From contig CAADGK010000112.1 in assembly GCA_900696515.1 (NCBI GenBank), forward strand, positions 1-64,000: DNA of 64,000 nt, given 5' to 3'. Numbering within the stretch: position 1 is the first letter of the stretch; every line of letters begins with the position of its first letter. Below the pieces are notes generated by a model. It worked only from the letters and a program-made list of their open reading frames with translations, was not told the DNA's origin and searched no databases. Of this stretch, positions 7,687-16,252 are shown one piece after another. This stretch comes from an uncultured Nitrosospira sp. (GTDB lineage Bacteria > Nitrospirota > Nitrospiria > Nitrospirales > Nitrospiraceae). A program made the position numbers and the translations under genes.

Positions 7687-8367
7687 ATGCGAACCCGTAT
7701 ACTGACTATTGTGTCCGGGCTTTTCCTTCTTGCAGCCCCCTTGTGGGCGGCATCAGATCCGGTCAACGATGACCAAAAGACGTTGTATGCCCTTGGATTG
7801 GCCTTCAGCCAGCAGCTCGGAGCGTTTTCTCTCACCGAGGCTGAATTGGATATGGTCAAGAATGGGTTAACCGACGGCACGCTCAAGCGCGCTCCCAAAG
7901 TCGACCTCCAGACCTTCATGCCCAAGATCCAGCAACTTCACCAAGCTCGTGTATCCCTGGCTGCCGAAAGTGAGAAAAAAGCTGGAGCGGCATTCACCGC
8001 CAAAGCCGCTGCAGAAAAGGGCGCCGTCAAGACTGAGTCCGGCATCGTGATCACACCGATCAAGCCGGGAACCGGTGGAACACCGAAAGCCACCGATACC
8101 GTCAAGGTCCATTATCATGGCACCCTCATCGACGGTACCGTGTTCGACAGCTCCATCAAGCGAGGAGAGCCGGCCACGTTCCCTCTCGACAAAGTCATTA
8201 AGTGTTGGACGGAAGGGGTTCAGCAAATCAAGGTCGGTGGCAAAAGTCGGTTGGTCTGTCCCTCCAATCTCGCGTATGGGGATGCCAGCCCTCCCGGTTC
8301 GCCCATCAAGCCAGGGTCTACTTTGGTATTTGAAGTAGAATTGCTCGAGATCGTGGCTGCAAAATAA
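7687..8367 (+). CDS. exported FKBP-type peptidyl-prolyl isomerase
   Basis: The 226-residue protein has a signal peptide (residues 1-21, ending LWAA), an N-terminal FkpA/Mip-like dimerisation region (YALGLAFSQQLGAFSLTEAEL, then a long Ala/Lys-rich helix about 80-115) and a C-terminal FKBP domain (about 120-226). The domain has VKVHYHGTLIDGTVFDSS, EGVQQIKVGGKSRLVCPSNLAYG and PGSTLVFEVELLEI. It should catalyse proline isomerisation and chaperone proteins in the periplasm. The central Ala-rich helix is shorter than in Mip. It stands alone, followed by a strong hairpin. Confidence 0.92.
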   Translation: MRTRILTIVSGLFLLAAPLWAASDPVNDDQKTLYALGLAFSQQLGAFSLTEAELDMVKNGLTDGTLKRAPKVDLQTFMPKIQQLHQARVSLAAESEKKAGAAFTAKAAAEKGAVKTESGIVITPIKPGTGGTPKATDTVKVHYHGTLIDGTVFDSSIKRGEPATFPLDKVIKCWTEGVQQIKVGGKSRLVCPSNLAYGDASPPGSPIKPGSTLVFEVELLEIVAAK

Positions 8368-8373
8368 CGGCGC

Positions 8374-8404
8374 GAGTGCCGCCTCTGTGCAAGAGGCGGC
8401 ACTC
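8374..8404 (+). terminator. hairpin after the FKBP gene
   Basis: A perfect 12-bp stem (GAGTGCCGCCTC / GAGGCGGCACTC) with a 7-base loop lies 6 bases after the stop codon. It has no following T-run, so it may be a weak terminator or an mRNA 3' stabiliser. Confidence 0.55.
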
Positions 8405-8466
8405 CACTCATCCTGCTACTAACCGGCCGATCGTGCGAACCATCCTCACCAACTCTCGAACCTGCC

Positions 8467-9780
8467 GTGAGTAACTCGGCCCCTCTTCCTCGGGCCGATT
8501 CGTCACCCTCGCCGGTACGTTGGCTCATTCTCGGCTTACTCTTCTCCATCAGCGTTGTCACCTACATCGATCGGGTCAATATTTCCGTCACGGCACGCCA
8601 GATGATGCCTGCACTGGGACTGACCGACCAGGAGATGGGCTGGATTTTCTCCGCATTCGTCGTAGGGTACGCCCTCTTTCAAATTCCAGGTGGATGGCTG
8701 AGCGATCGCTGGGGCGTGCGTATCGTCCTCACTATCGCACTCATCTGGTGGTCCTGCTTTACTGCCTGGACGGCTGTGGCTGCCACGTCGTTCCTCGCCG
8801 GCCCATTGGGAATCGTGGGTGCACTCGCATTGATCCGTCTCCTCCTTGGTGTCGGAGAAGCGACAGCGCTGCCGACCTTTAACCGAGCGGTCACAGACTG
8901 GCTACCTCCCCAGGAACGGGGACTTGGTATCGGCATTGCCATTGGAGGAATCGGGGTGGGTGCGGCCATCACCCCTCCAATCACCGCCTGGATCATGGTC
9001 AACTATGGATGGCAGACCGCGTTTTATCTTTCAAGCGCGCTTGGCCTGGGTCTGGCCGTCATCTGGTGGCTTCTTGCCGCTGACCGTCCCAGGAGTCACC
9101 CGTGGCCTACCTCTGCTCATGGAGTGAGCGCCCCTGCACCCGTACAGAAGCCCCAGCTTCCCATTCCTTGGAATCGCATACGACACACCTCCACTGTCTG
9201 GTGGCTCATGCTGAGTTACGGATGCTTGGGCTATGTCGCCTATGTCTATATGTCCTGGTTCTATTTGTACCTCGTCAATGAGCGGGGCTTCAGCGTTTTA
9301 CGCGGCGGGCTCTTCGCCGCCGCTCCATTCCTGGCCATCCTCGTGGCCTGTCCCCTCGGCGGATGGGTCACGGATCGGCTGTCAGCCCGACATGGCATTA
9401 CTCGAGGGCGCCGGATCGTCGGCATGGCCGGTATGGGTCTGGCCGCTCTGTCCATTGCCATTGGTGCCTTGGTCGAATCAGCCTATCTCGCCATTACCTG
9501 TCTCTCCTTAGGAGCAGGATGGCTCTATTTCACCATCGGCGCCTACTGGTCATCCATCAGCGACTTGTCTCCGGCCCATGCCGGAAGCCTGTCCGGCTTG
9601 ATGAACATGGGGGCTAATCTTGGAGGGGCGGTCTCCCCGACGCTCACACCATGGATCGCGCAACAGTGGGGATGGTCTGCGTCGCTCAGCCTGGCAGCCT
9701 TCATGGCACTGCTCGGCGGATGTATATGGCTCCGCATCAATCCGGAAGAACGGCTCACGAATGCTAGTGCTGAGCACTAG
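8467..9780 (+). CDS. MFS transporter, anion:cation symporter (ACS) type
   Basis: The 437-residue protein has about twelve hydrophobic segments and the N-terminal signature of the ACS family (VTYIDRVNISV), followed by the MFS loop motif GGWLSDRWGVR between helices 2 and 3 (about residues 75-86). The second half repeats it as GGWVTDRLSARHG. These carriers usually take up organic acids such as sugar acids or phthalate with protons. The substrate is not readable here. The start is a GTG with only a weak binding site; no better in-frame start precedes the first helix. Confidence 0.85.
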   Translation: MSNSAPLPRADSSPSPVRWLILGLLFSISVVTYIDRVNISVTARQMMPALGLTDQEMGWIFSAFVVGYALFQIPGGWLSDRWGVRIVLTIALIWWSCFTAWTAVAATSFLAGPLGIVGALALIRLLLGVGEATALPTFNRAVTDWLPPQERGLGIGIAIGGIGVGAAITPPITAWIMVNYGWQTAFYLSSALGLGLAVIWWLLAADRPRSHPWPTSAHGVSAPAPVQKPQLPIPWNRIRHTSTVWWLMLSYGCLGYVAYVYMSWFYLYLVNERGFSVLRGGLFAAAPFLAILVACPLGGWVTDRLSARHGITRGRRIVGMAGMGLAALSIAIGALVESAYLAITCLSLGAGWLYFTIGAYWSSISDLSPAHAGSLSGLMNMGANLGGAVSPTLTPWIAQQWGWSASLSLAAFMALLGGCIWLRINPEERLTNASAEH

Positions 9781-9826
9781 CGGTAGTCCTTGTCACCGCG
9801 AGGATGGCCTTGTTACAGTCAGCACC

Positions 9827-10347
9827 ATGACACTGCAGTTTCAGAAAAAGGATCCTCGGATCACCATTACCACGAAACTGGGCGAGATCAAGATCCGCCT
9901 GTACCCCGACGCCGCACCGCGGCATGTCGAGAACCTTGTCAACCTGATCAAGATGGGGTCTATGACGGCACCACCTTTCATCGAGTGGTCCCTGGGTTTC
10001 TCATCCAAGGCGGCGATCCCTTGAGCAAACAGCCGGATCGCCTACTCCATGGAACCGGCGGACCAGGATACTTTCTCTCCCCTGAACCCAACGATTACCC
10101 GCACAAGCGCGGCGCGCTCTCCATGGCCAAAATGCCGCGCGAGAGCAACAGCACGCGCGATTTCAACGACAACGGCTCTCAGTTTTTCATCTGTGTGGAC
10201 GACAACAGCGGGCTGGACCGGCGCTATACCGTATTTGGAGAGGTCTTTCGCGGAATCGACGTGGTGGACAAGATCGTCGCGACGCCGCGCGATGAGTATG
10301 ATAATCCCCTCAATCCGATCAGCATGATCATGACCGTCAAGGAATAG
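9827..10347 (+). pseudogene. cyclophilin-type peptidyl-prolyl isomerase, frameshifted
   Basis: The frame from ATG 9827 encodes RITITTKLGEIKIRLYPDAA and then NLVNLIKMG, and breaks at about 9956-9960. The next frame continues YDGTTFHRVVPGFLIQGGDP to the TAG at 10347 with KRGALSMAKM, NDNGSQFFIC and YTVFGEVFRGIDVVDKI. All are cyclophilin landmarks, including the catalytic Arg (FHRV) and the NGSQFFI block. Adding one base in the GGGGTCTATG stretch restores a 173-residue protein of normal length. With such a single change, a sequencing or assembly error is as likely as a true mutation. No signal peptide, so a cytoplasmic form. Confidence 0.85.
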
Positions 10348-10392
10348 CCGGTCCCCAGCAACAAACCATCATTCAACAGCACAATCACTCCT

Positions 10393-11373
10393 GTGAAAGC
10401 TCAATTTCTCCCAGCCTCAGCACCGGAATCCATTCACCGGGCCGGCGAAACCATTCGAATGGGCGGGCTCGTGGCCTTTCCAACCGAAACGGTCTATGGA
10501 CTCGGCTGTGACGCGTTGAATCCTGACGCTGCGGCAAAGGTATTTGAAGCCAAACAACGTCCGCGATTCGACCCGCTTATCGTCCATATTACCGATCGAG
10601 GCCAGCTGGGTAACGTGGTGAGCGCCCTCCCTGCGACAGCACGGCAGCTCATCGATCAATTTTGGCCGGGACCGCTCACGCTGGTCTTGCCGAAACAGCC
10701 GACCATTCCGGATCTCGTCACCGCAGGACTGGATACCGTTGCCGTCAGAATGCCGAATCATCCGGTGGCGCAAGCACTGATTCGAGCGGCTGGAACACCG
10801 ATTGCCGCACCCAGCGCCAATCCCTTTGGCTACGTTAGCCCGACAACGGCGCAGCATGTGGCGGATGGGCTGGGGAGTGCGATCGATGTCATCCTCGACG
10901 GAGGACCTTGTTCCGTCGGTGTTGAGTCGACCATCGTCTCACTGGTAGGCCTCCAGGCTGAATTGTTGCGACCTGGGAGCATCACGCTTGAACAACTCAG
11001 CACCGTCATCGGCCCACTCAGTCGATCATCTGCCGCAGGGGATCAGCCGACCGCCCCAGGGCAACTGGCTCGCCATTACGCAACCCAAACTCCCGTCACA
11101 ATTCTGACCTCCATCAAGGCCAGGCCCACCGTGACGAAAAACGAGCGGGCTGGATTGTTGATCTTCTCGGAAGCCAGTGCGACGGACAAGCACTTTGCAG
11201 CGATCGAAGTACTTTCGACCACCGGCGACCATCGGGAAGCCGCACGCCACCTCTTTGCAGCGCTCCGACGGCTGGATGCACAAGGTTTGGATCGAATCTA
11301 TGTGGAACCGTGTCAGGAAGAAGGGCTGGGAATGGCGATCATGGACCGTCTGCGCCGTTGCGCCGCCTCATAA
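10393..11373 (+). CDS. L-threonylcarbamoyladenylate synthase (Sua5 type)
   Basis: The enzyme makes threonylcarbamoyl-AMP from threonine, bicarbonate and ATP, for the t6A base next to the anticodon of ANN-decoding tRNAs. The 326-residue length shows the long Sua5 form, not short TsaC. The YrdC domain (about 15-205) has GGLVAFPTETVYGLGCDAL, KQRPRFDPLIVHI, FWPGPLTLVL, VAVRMPNHP, APSANPFGYVSPT and VESTIVSL. The C-terminal Sua5 domain (about 225-326) starts PTAPGQLARHYATQTPV and ends GLGMAIMDRLRRCA. The start is GTG. It stands 45 bases after the broken cyclophilin. Confidence 0.92.
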   Translation: MKAQFLPASAPESIHRAGETIRMGGLVAFPTETVYGLGCDALNPDAAAKVFEAKQRPRFDPLIVHITDRGQLGNVVSALPATARQLIDQFWPGPLTLVLPKQPTIPDLVTAGLDTVAVRMPNHPVAQALIRAAGTPIAAPSANPFGYVSPTTAQHVADGLGSAIDVILDGGPCSVGVESTIVSLVGLQAELLRPGSITLEQLSTVIGPLSRSSAAGDQPTAPGQLARHYATQTPVTILTSIKARPTVTKNERAGLLIFSEASATDKHFAAIEVLSTTGDHREAARHLFAALRRLDAQGLDRIYVEPCQEEGLGMAIMDRLRRCAAS

Positions 11374-11391
11374 CAGCTGCACCATCTTCAG

Positions 11392-11799
11392 CTAGAGGAA
11401 CCGCACGCCTTTGACGGCTTTGGCGACAATGTACATGCGAATATTATTGCTTCGATCGTCTGCCGGAAAGAGGAAGAAACCAGGCCGGGTGGGGTCATAA
11501 CCGGTGGTCGTTCCCACTAGGTGTTCGCCGTCCTGGAACGTGACCTCAACTTTTCTCCCGGACAAGGGCTTGCCCGGAACGAATGACTTACCTTCCTCGT
11601 AACTCCCGTTCCCTGCAAAATCTCGCACAAAAAATACCGCCTTCAGCTCCTGCATGACCACGCGCGTGAGCGGTACCGATGTCTTGGCGCCCTCTGTCTT
11701 CACGTGAAAATATTGCGCGCCTGGCGAGAAGTCCTGGGCATAACCCTTTAACATTGATCCATTTTGATACCGCACGACAATCTTGGCCGGACCGGTCAT
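11392..11799 (-). CDS. conserved protein of unknown function
   Basis: The product (about 135 residues from the chosen start) has two similar halves that look like beta strands: AKIVVRYQNGSMLKGYAQDF near the start and RKVEVTFQDGEHLVGTTTGY in the second half. Both are followed by turns and a block of the type FLFPADDRSNNIRMYIV. The duplicated 'hhVhFQDGxxLxG' unit suggests a small repeated barrel fold. I know similar proteins as uncharacterised. The ATG at 11799 was chosen because GGAGGGGG lies just upstream; the frame is open further to a TTG at 11874 without a binding site. No functional neighbour. Confidence 0.6.
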   Translation of the reverse strand: MTGPAKIVVRYQNGSMLKGYAQDFSPGAQYFHVKTEGAKTSVPLTRVVMQELKAVFFVRDFAGNGSYEEGKSFVPGKPLSGRKVEVTFQDGEHLVGTTTGYDPTRPGFFLFPADDRSNNIRMYIVAKAVKGVRFL

Positions 11800-11910
11800 A
11801 CCCCCTCCGAGGTTCATAGTGGCTAGATGTGTTACTGTTGCAGTATCACCGCTAAGGGCGTGATTCCCAAGCAAAATATGATTCCGGTGGGTCTGGCTGG
11901 TCTACTCTGA

Positions 11911-12636
11911 TTATGTATTGAGGACCTCCCGCCACATCACGGCAAGATCGCGAAGAGCTGTACCGCCATCACCGACATAGACCGAGCCGTGCATCGTCGC
12001 GAGCCGTTTCGGCCGGAGTGCCGCCAGTCGGTTCAGCGTCGCCTCCGTCAAGGAGCATTAGGGTACATAATTCGCCAGTGGACCTTGCTGATATCCCACC
12101 AGCGTCTCCCGACATCGGCCGATCACATCCGATTCCGTCATCGGTTCAACATCCCCGTCTTGGTGAAAGAGGTCTGAACACAAGAGTGTCCGTTCAGTCT
12201 CCTCAAACAGCAGGCCCGCTTCCCAGCAATGCGGCACATGCGGCGTGGCAAGAAAGCGGAAGCGATACCGTCCAGTCTCAAGGATCTCACCATCGACCAT
12301 TCCCTTGGCAGGACGAAGCGCCAGACAATCATCGACGCTCACCATCTTGCCGACCACGCTGCACAGGACTTCTGACTGCGGAGCCAGTTGCTGCCACTCG
12401 GGCACCGTCGCACATTCATCGGACTCAAAATGGCTGAATCCGATCCACCGCAAACTCCGTGGATCAATGAGCGATGCTACCGCGGTCCTAACTTCTGAAA
12501 ACAGCGCCCGCGGACCAGTATGAAACAACAGCGGCTGATCGTCGCGCATCAAGAACTGGCTGAACTGGATATTAAACGGTTCAACAAACGTGGTAATGCG
12601 GAACAGGTCGGGAGCGATCTCGGTGATCTGTGCCAT
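11911..12636 (-). pseudogene. metallo-beta-lactamase-fold oxidoreductase-like gene cut by one stop
   Basis: The N-terminal 192 residues read as the MBL fold of the flavodiiron/ODP group: [25 protein letters not shown] (here HFESDE replaces HxHxDH), [17 protein letters not shown] and [15 protein letters not shown] at 12058-12060 follows ANYVP. The same frame then continues for 48 more codons with TLNRLAALRPKRLATMHGS and VMWREVLNT to a TAA at 11911. The lost part holds the MHG histidine that normally completes the metal site. One base (TAT or TAC to TAA) would explain the break. A start binding site (GAGGAGG) precedes the ATG. Confidence 0.75.
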
Positions 12637-12782
12637 GAAACCTCCTCAAGAGTTGGAGGAGGCGATCATACGTATGGCAAGAGGGAGGTGCAACACTGAT
12701 CAGGAGGGAAGAGGGCGGGATGGCGGAGGAGGTACGCGTCCGTCCGCAGATCTTGCACGCAGAGCTGTCCCACCCTACTCCA

Positions 12783-14411
12783 TCATTCGGCTTTCATTTC
12801 GCTATTCAGTACACGGAGCACTTCGGCAAGGCCTTGCTGAGCCCAAGGGTTGTTCGGGAATCGCTTCAAGTCTTCATGAAATACCTGCGCTGCTTCGTCA
12901 GGATAGCCCGCCTTGAGCAGCACCACACCGAGTTCCTCTCTCACCGGCACCGTCCACTCGGGTGGTTCACCATAGACGAGCGCATCTTCGAGCCGCGCGG
13001 CTTCCCGGAGATGACTGATCGCGGCGGGCAGATCGCCCTTTGCTGCGGCAATATGACCGGCAAACACCTCGACGGCAATGTCCAGCACGGCGCCGGAGGT
13101 ATTGAATTCGAGCCGCAGCGACCTCACATGAGGATGCTGCTCAATAGCACGTAATTGCACCAGCGTGGCATCGGCTGCCTTGAGATGACCACGTGCCGCC
13201 AACGCTCGCCCATGCGCGTACAGCCACATTGCACGGGCATGGGGCAGATCCTCAGGAGGTCCCTCCACATTCAGCAGTTCGTCCCATCGGCCGAACCGCA
13301 CGCGCATCTGCAGATTGCGGGTCTGATGATGTTGAAGAAAGGCCATCTCGGGCTCGTGTAACAGTTCCTGCGGCACCAAGGCCGCGATCTTGTCTGCAGC
13401 AGTAATGGCCTGCGCTTCACGGCCGATCATGCTCGCGGCAAACGCGAGGAAGTCGTAATTGTGAGGGTAATATCCCAGCACGTAGATGCCGACGGCAGGA
13501 TGGTGGTCGCGAATGTAGATTTCATCGGCATGCACGGCATGCTCGTTGGCCCTGATGGCATCCTCGTACCGACCCACTCGGATATAGATGTGGCCCGGCA
13601 TGTGCACCAGATGCCCTGCGCCAGGCATCAGGTCTGCGAGGCGTTCGGCAGCTGCGAGTGCCCATTCCGGTTCAACCGCCTCAACCGCATGAATATAAAA
13701 GTGGTTGGCGCCAGGATGATCTGGCGCGGCAGTTAAGACCTGCTCGAGCTGTGACAAAAGCGTGGTCGTACGGGACTTGGGTCTACCATCAGCAGTCCAG
13801 TAGTCCCATGGACTCAAGTCCATCAACGACTCTGCGTACAGCGTCTTGGCCTCCAGGTCATTGGTGAACCGCTGTACCACATCGGCCATCGCGCGTGAAT
13901 AGGCACCATCCAATTCCGTACGATCAGTCGACGGTTCAGCTCCATACCTCGTCGCAAGCGCCCGGATCAGGGCTTGCTCACGATCGCTCACCCCTGTTGC
14001 ATGCTGGCTGGCCTGCTGAATGGCGGCATAAGCCAGACGACTACTCGCAGCATCCATCGGCGCATTGATGTTAGGTCCGTAGGCAAGCGCGATCCCCCAG
14101 TAGCACATGGCGCAGTTCGGATCGAGCCTCGTCCCTTCTTGGAAGGACCGGATGGCTTCCTGGTGGTTGAACGCATAGTACAGCCGCAATCCCTGGTCGA
14201 AATACCGCTGCGCGAGCGGCACGCTGGTGGTGATTGGATAGTGAAGCGTGCCAAGATTGTCATAGAGCGGCACCTGAGCCGCCTCGGTCGCCTGAATCTG
14301 TGAACCAGAATCCGCATGCGTATCCTGCACCCCGGCAATCCCAAATAGGAACATAGCTAGGAGAACGGTCAGGTGTCGCCTCAGCCTCCAGCCAATGCTG
14401 CATAGAACCAT
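12783..14411 (-). CDS. large exported TPR-repeat protein
   Basis: The protein begins with a likely signal peptide (hydrophobic VLLAMFLFGIAGV, cleavage near THA) and is built of helical repeats. Clear TPR units are AQRYFDQGLRLYYAFNHQEAIRSF, with the following LDPNCAMCYWGIALAYG (about residues 50-95), a central HMPGHIYIRVGRYEDAIRAN, and a C-terminal EELGVVLLKAGYPDEAAQVF. A CAMCYWG element is typical of a family of large secreted or periplasmic TPR proteins of unknown role. The frame is open to 14555, but the ATG at 14411 places the signal peptide at the N-terminus; no strong binding site decides it. TPR proteins act as scaffolds. Confidence 0.7.
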   Translation of the reverse strand: MVLCSIGWRLRRHLTVLLAMFLFGIAGVQDTHADSGSQIQATEAAQVPLYDNLGTLHYPITTSVPLAQRYFDQGLRLYYAFNHQEAIRSFQEGTRLDPNCAMCYWGIALAYGPNINAPMDAASSRLAYAAIQQASQHATGVSDREQALIRALATRYGAEPSTDRTELDGAYSRAMADVVQRFTNDLEAKTLYAESLMDLSPWDYWTADGRPKSRTTTLLSQLEQVLTAAPDHPGANHFYIHAVEAVEPEWALAAAERLADLMPGAGHLVHMPGHIYIRVGRYEDAIRANEHAVHADEIYIRDHHPAVGIYVLGYYPHNYDFLAFAASMIGREAQAITAADKIAALVPQELLHEPEMAFLQHHQTRNLQMRVRFGRWDELLNVEGPPEDLPHARAMWLYAHGRALAARGHLKAADATLVQLRAIEQHPHVRSLRLEFNTSGAVLDIAVEVFAGHIAAAKGDLPAAISHLREAARLEDALVYGEPPEWTVPVREELGVVLLKAGYPDEAAQVFHEDLKRFPNNPWAQQGLAEVLRVLNSEMKAE

Positions 14412-14690
14412 CAGCGTATCATGGCACGTTGCCAACACACGGTGATCAACAAGGAGATGAGTACCATCATCGTGTTTCATACCGCACGCTGATGGAGAAG
14501 ATCTATAAAAAGGCAGACTATTTGCCTTCAATGATGTGCTCCAGAATCTCGCCATAGGAGCGTTGGATTAATATGCGTATTTTCCAGAATTACTTTTCGA
14601 TGAAGGGTCGGCCTTCGGTATGCGGCGATTCAATGTCGCATAATAAGACGCGATCCCCATTGAAGCTAATTACCTTCCGCTGATTCCGTC

Positions 14691-15329
14691 TCATTCCTCT
14701 ATCGGATTAAGTAAATCAATTGCCTTAAGACGGTAAGACTCAAGGTCTGATAATAGAGATTTGATTTCAGTGATCTCTATTTGCAGCTGCTTTGCAAGAA
14801 TGTCCTCCTGCTTTTGTTGCCTAATTCCTCCACTGGGTTTCAGCTTTGTTGGTGTTCGTCTTATCCCAACTTCTCCGTCGACATTGACAAAAATGTTGTA
14901 GAAAGAATGAACAATCTCGTTTCTACGAGTGGCCAGTTTTTGAACCCGAACCATGAGCTTATGAAATTCAGGATGCGGAGATTCATTGGTTAGGCCATGA
15001 AGTTGTGAAAATCTCCCAAAGATTATGTCCAAGGCGCGCGCTTTACTATTAAATTCCAGCTCAGCCGCAAGTGCCGCTATGTACTCACGGTCGGAATCCG
15101 TGAGTCTGATGATTAAATCAACCAGCGCCGCTTCAACTGATTGGAAGTCAACCACGAACTTACCAAGCTCTTCCATTATTGGTGTCGAACGCATGCTGGG
15201 ACCCCACAAGGTTATGATGCCCCCACTATCCTGTAGTCTCAAATCTCCTAAGGAAGGCTGATTAACTCGTGGTTCTAAGCAGAAACCAGTCGACCCCCCA
15301 GCACTTTGAGAGCTGGCTGAGTGAGACAT
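14691..15329 (-). CDS. HEPN-like protein, unknown function
   Basis: The C-terminal two thirds are helical and carry RNEIVHSFYN near residues 137-146, an R-N-x3-H pattern like the Rx4-6H active motif of HEPN ribonucleases. An earlier helix pair (LGKFVVDFQSVEAALVDLIIRL, then LAAELEFNSKARALDIIFGRF) fits the family. The first 45 residues look unstructured, so the start may be at an internal Met (MRSTPIM or MEELGKF). Base composition appears AT-richer than neighbours, hinting at transfer. No nucleotidyltransferase partner is adjacent, so a toxin role is only a possibility. The call rests on the motif and helix pattern. Confidence 0.5.
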   Translation of the reverse strand: MSHSASSQSAGGSTGFCLEPRVNQPSLGDLRLQDSGGIITLWGPSMRSTPIMEELGKFVVDFQSVEAALVDLIIRLTDSDREYIAALAAELEFNSKARALDIIFGRFSQLHGLTNESPHPEFHKLMVRVQKLATRRNEIVHSFYNIFVNVDGEVGIRRTPTKLKPSGGIRQQKQEDILAKQLQIEITEIKSLLSDLESYRLKAIDLLNPIEE

Positions 15330-15372
15330 AGAATTACTCAGACTTTCTATACAGCCTTATTTTCAGAGGTTC

Positions 15373-15557
15373 GTCATTTCCCCTGTCCCGCCCAGGCAAT
15401 GAGTTCTTTCAGCCCATTCAAATCCAAGGCCCCCGGCACCAGTTCGTTACCCACGATGAACCCAGGAGTTCCGGAGATGCCGAGCTCCCGGGCGAGGGCT
15501 CGATTCTTCTAAATGACGGCCTGCCACTTGGGATTGGCCATGTTGGCTTCGAGGCGA
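15373..15557 (-). pseudogene. fragment of a dsbA-like 3' end (repeat copy)
   Basis: About 185 bases align without gaps to 16252-16436, the 3' end of the intact dsbA-like gene. The translation runs KNRALARELGISGTPGFIVG on to LNGLKELIAW, with one in-frame TAG just before it. The 5' part of the gene is missing. Divergence at scattered positions shows the copy is not recent. With the intact gene it brackets the DUF2442/DUF4160 pair as direct repeats. Confidence 0.75.
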
Positions 15558-15572
15558 GCACTGTGCGATTTG

Positions 15573-15830
15573 TTATGCGGTTCTCTGCCTAGCTTCGGCT
15601 CCAACAATCTGCCACCGCGCTTCAATCGTGTCCGCCGACAAGTCGGCACCACAATTCCATTCAATAAAGTATCCACCATTCGCAACTTTCATAAATTCGT
15701 TCTGATCACGAAGCGCCTCGAACGCCTCATACTGTAGATAGGGACTCATATCAAACCGACCAATACGGCCATCATCTGCCACAACGGATAACACCCAATT
15801 CGGTTCCACCCGCAATTCCAGGATTTTCAT
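15573..15830 (-). CDS. DUF2442-family protein, likely partner of DUF4160
   Basis: The 85-residue protein has the DUF2442 pattern: MKILELRVEPNWVLSVVADD, then GRIGRFDMSPYLQYEAFEAL, and a C-terminal GGYFIEWNCGADLSADTI. This family is commonly encoded next to DUF4160 in an arrangement resembling toxin-antitoxin modules; which partner is which has not been settled to my knowledge. Its start overlaps the upstream DUF4160 stop by 4 bases, so the two are translated together. The pair lies between two copies of a dsbA 3' end, suggesting insertion as a unit. Confidence 0.75.
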   Translation of the reverse strand: MKILELRVEPNWVLSVVADDGRIGRFDMSPYLQYEAFEALRDQNEFMKVANGGYFIEWNCGADLSADTIEARWQIVGAEARQRTA

Positions 15831-16099
15831 TGGTCCAGTCCTTTGATCGGGAAAAGGGTCTTGCCGTTGATCGCCAGGTCCCAGTCCGCAAGCAAATCTT
15901 CTTGATGAATCTCAATCCAGGCAACGACCAGTTTGTGCTTATTGGGAGGTAGATTTCCGGCTAGAACCGTTCCATCAGGAATGGAATACACTGCTACTTG
16001 GCCTTGGTAGTCAGCATGTATGTGAGGCATATGATGTTTTTCGATATCTCGGAAGAACATCCGAATAAGAATCCCGTAAAACATCGAAATCGTAGGCAT
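15827..16099 (-). CDS. DUF4160-family protein
   Basis: The 90-residue protein shows the DUF4160 hallmarks: MPTISMFYGILIRMFFRD, HMPHIHADYQGQVAVYS, the KHKLVVAWIEIHQEDLLADW helix and an INGKTLFPIKGL tail. The HxPHIHA motif is the most conserved part of the family. It is first in a two-gene unit with DUF2442. A toxin-antitoxin role is inferred from the overlap, size and isolated location only. Confidence 0.8.
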   Translation of the reverse strand: MPTISMFYGILIRMFFRDIEKHHMPHIHADYQGQVAVYSIPDGTVLAGNLPPNKHKLVVAWIEIHQEDLLADWDLAINGKTLFPIKGLDQ

Positions 16100-16252
16100 A
16101 CTGTCTTGCTATTTTATCGAGAGTTCACGATGTAGGTAATTCCCATGCGTTACGAACCTCCGCTTTGCAGGCACATTCTCAGCCGGTTTGTCGGTTTCGT
16201 CAAGCGACACTGCCATGATCGTCCTTGCAGACCTAATGTCTACCAAGCTCTG

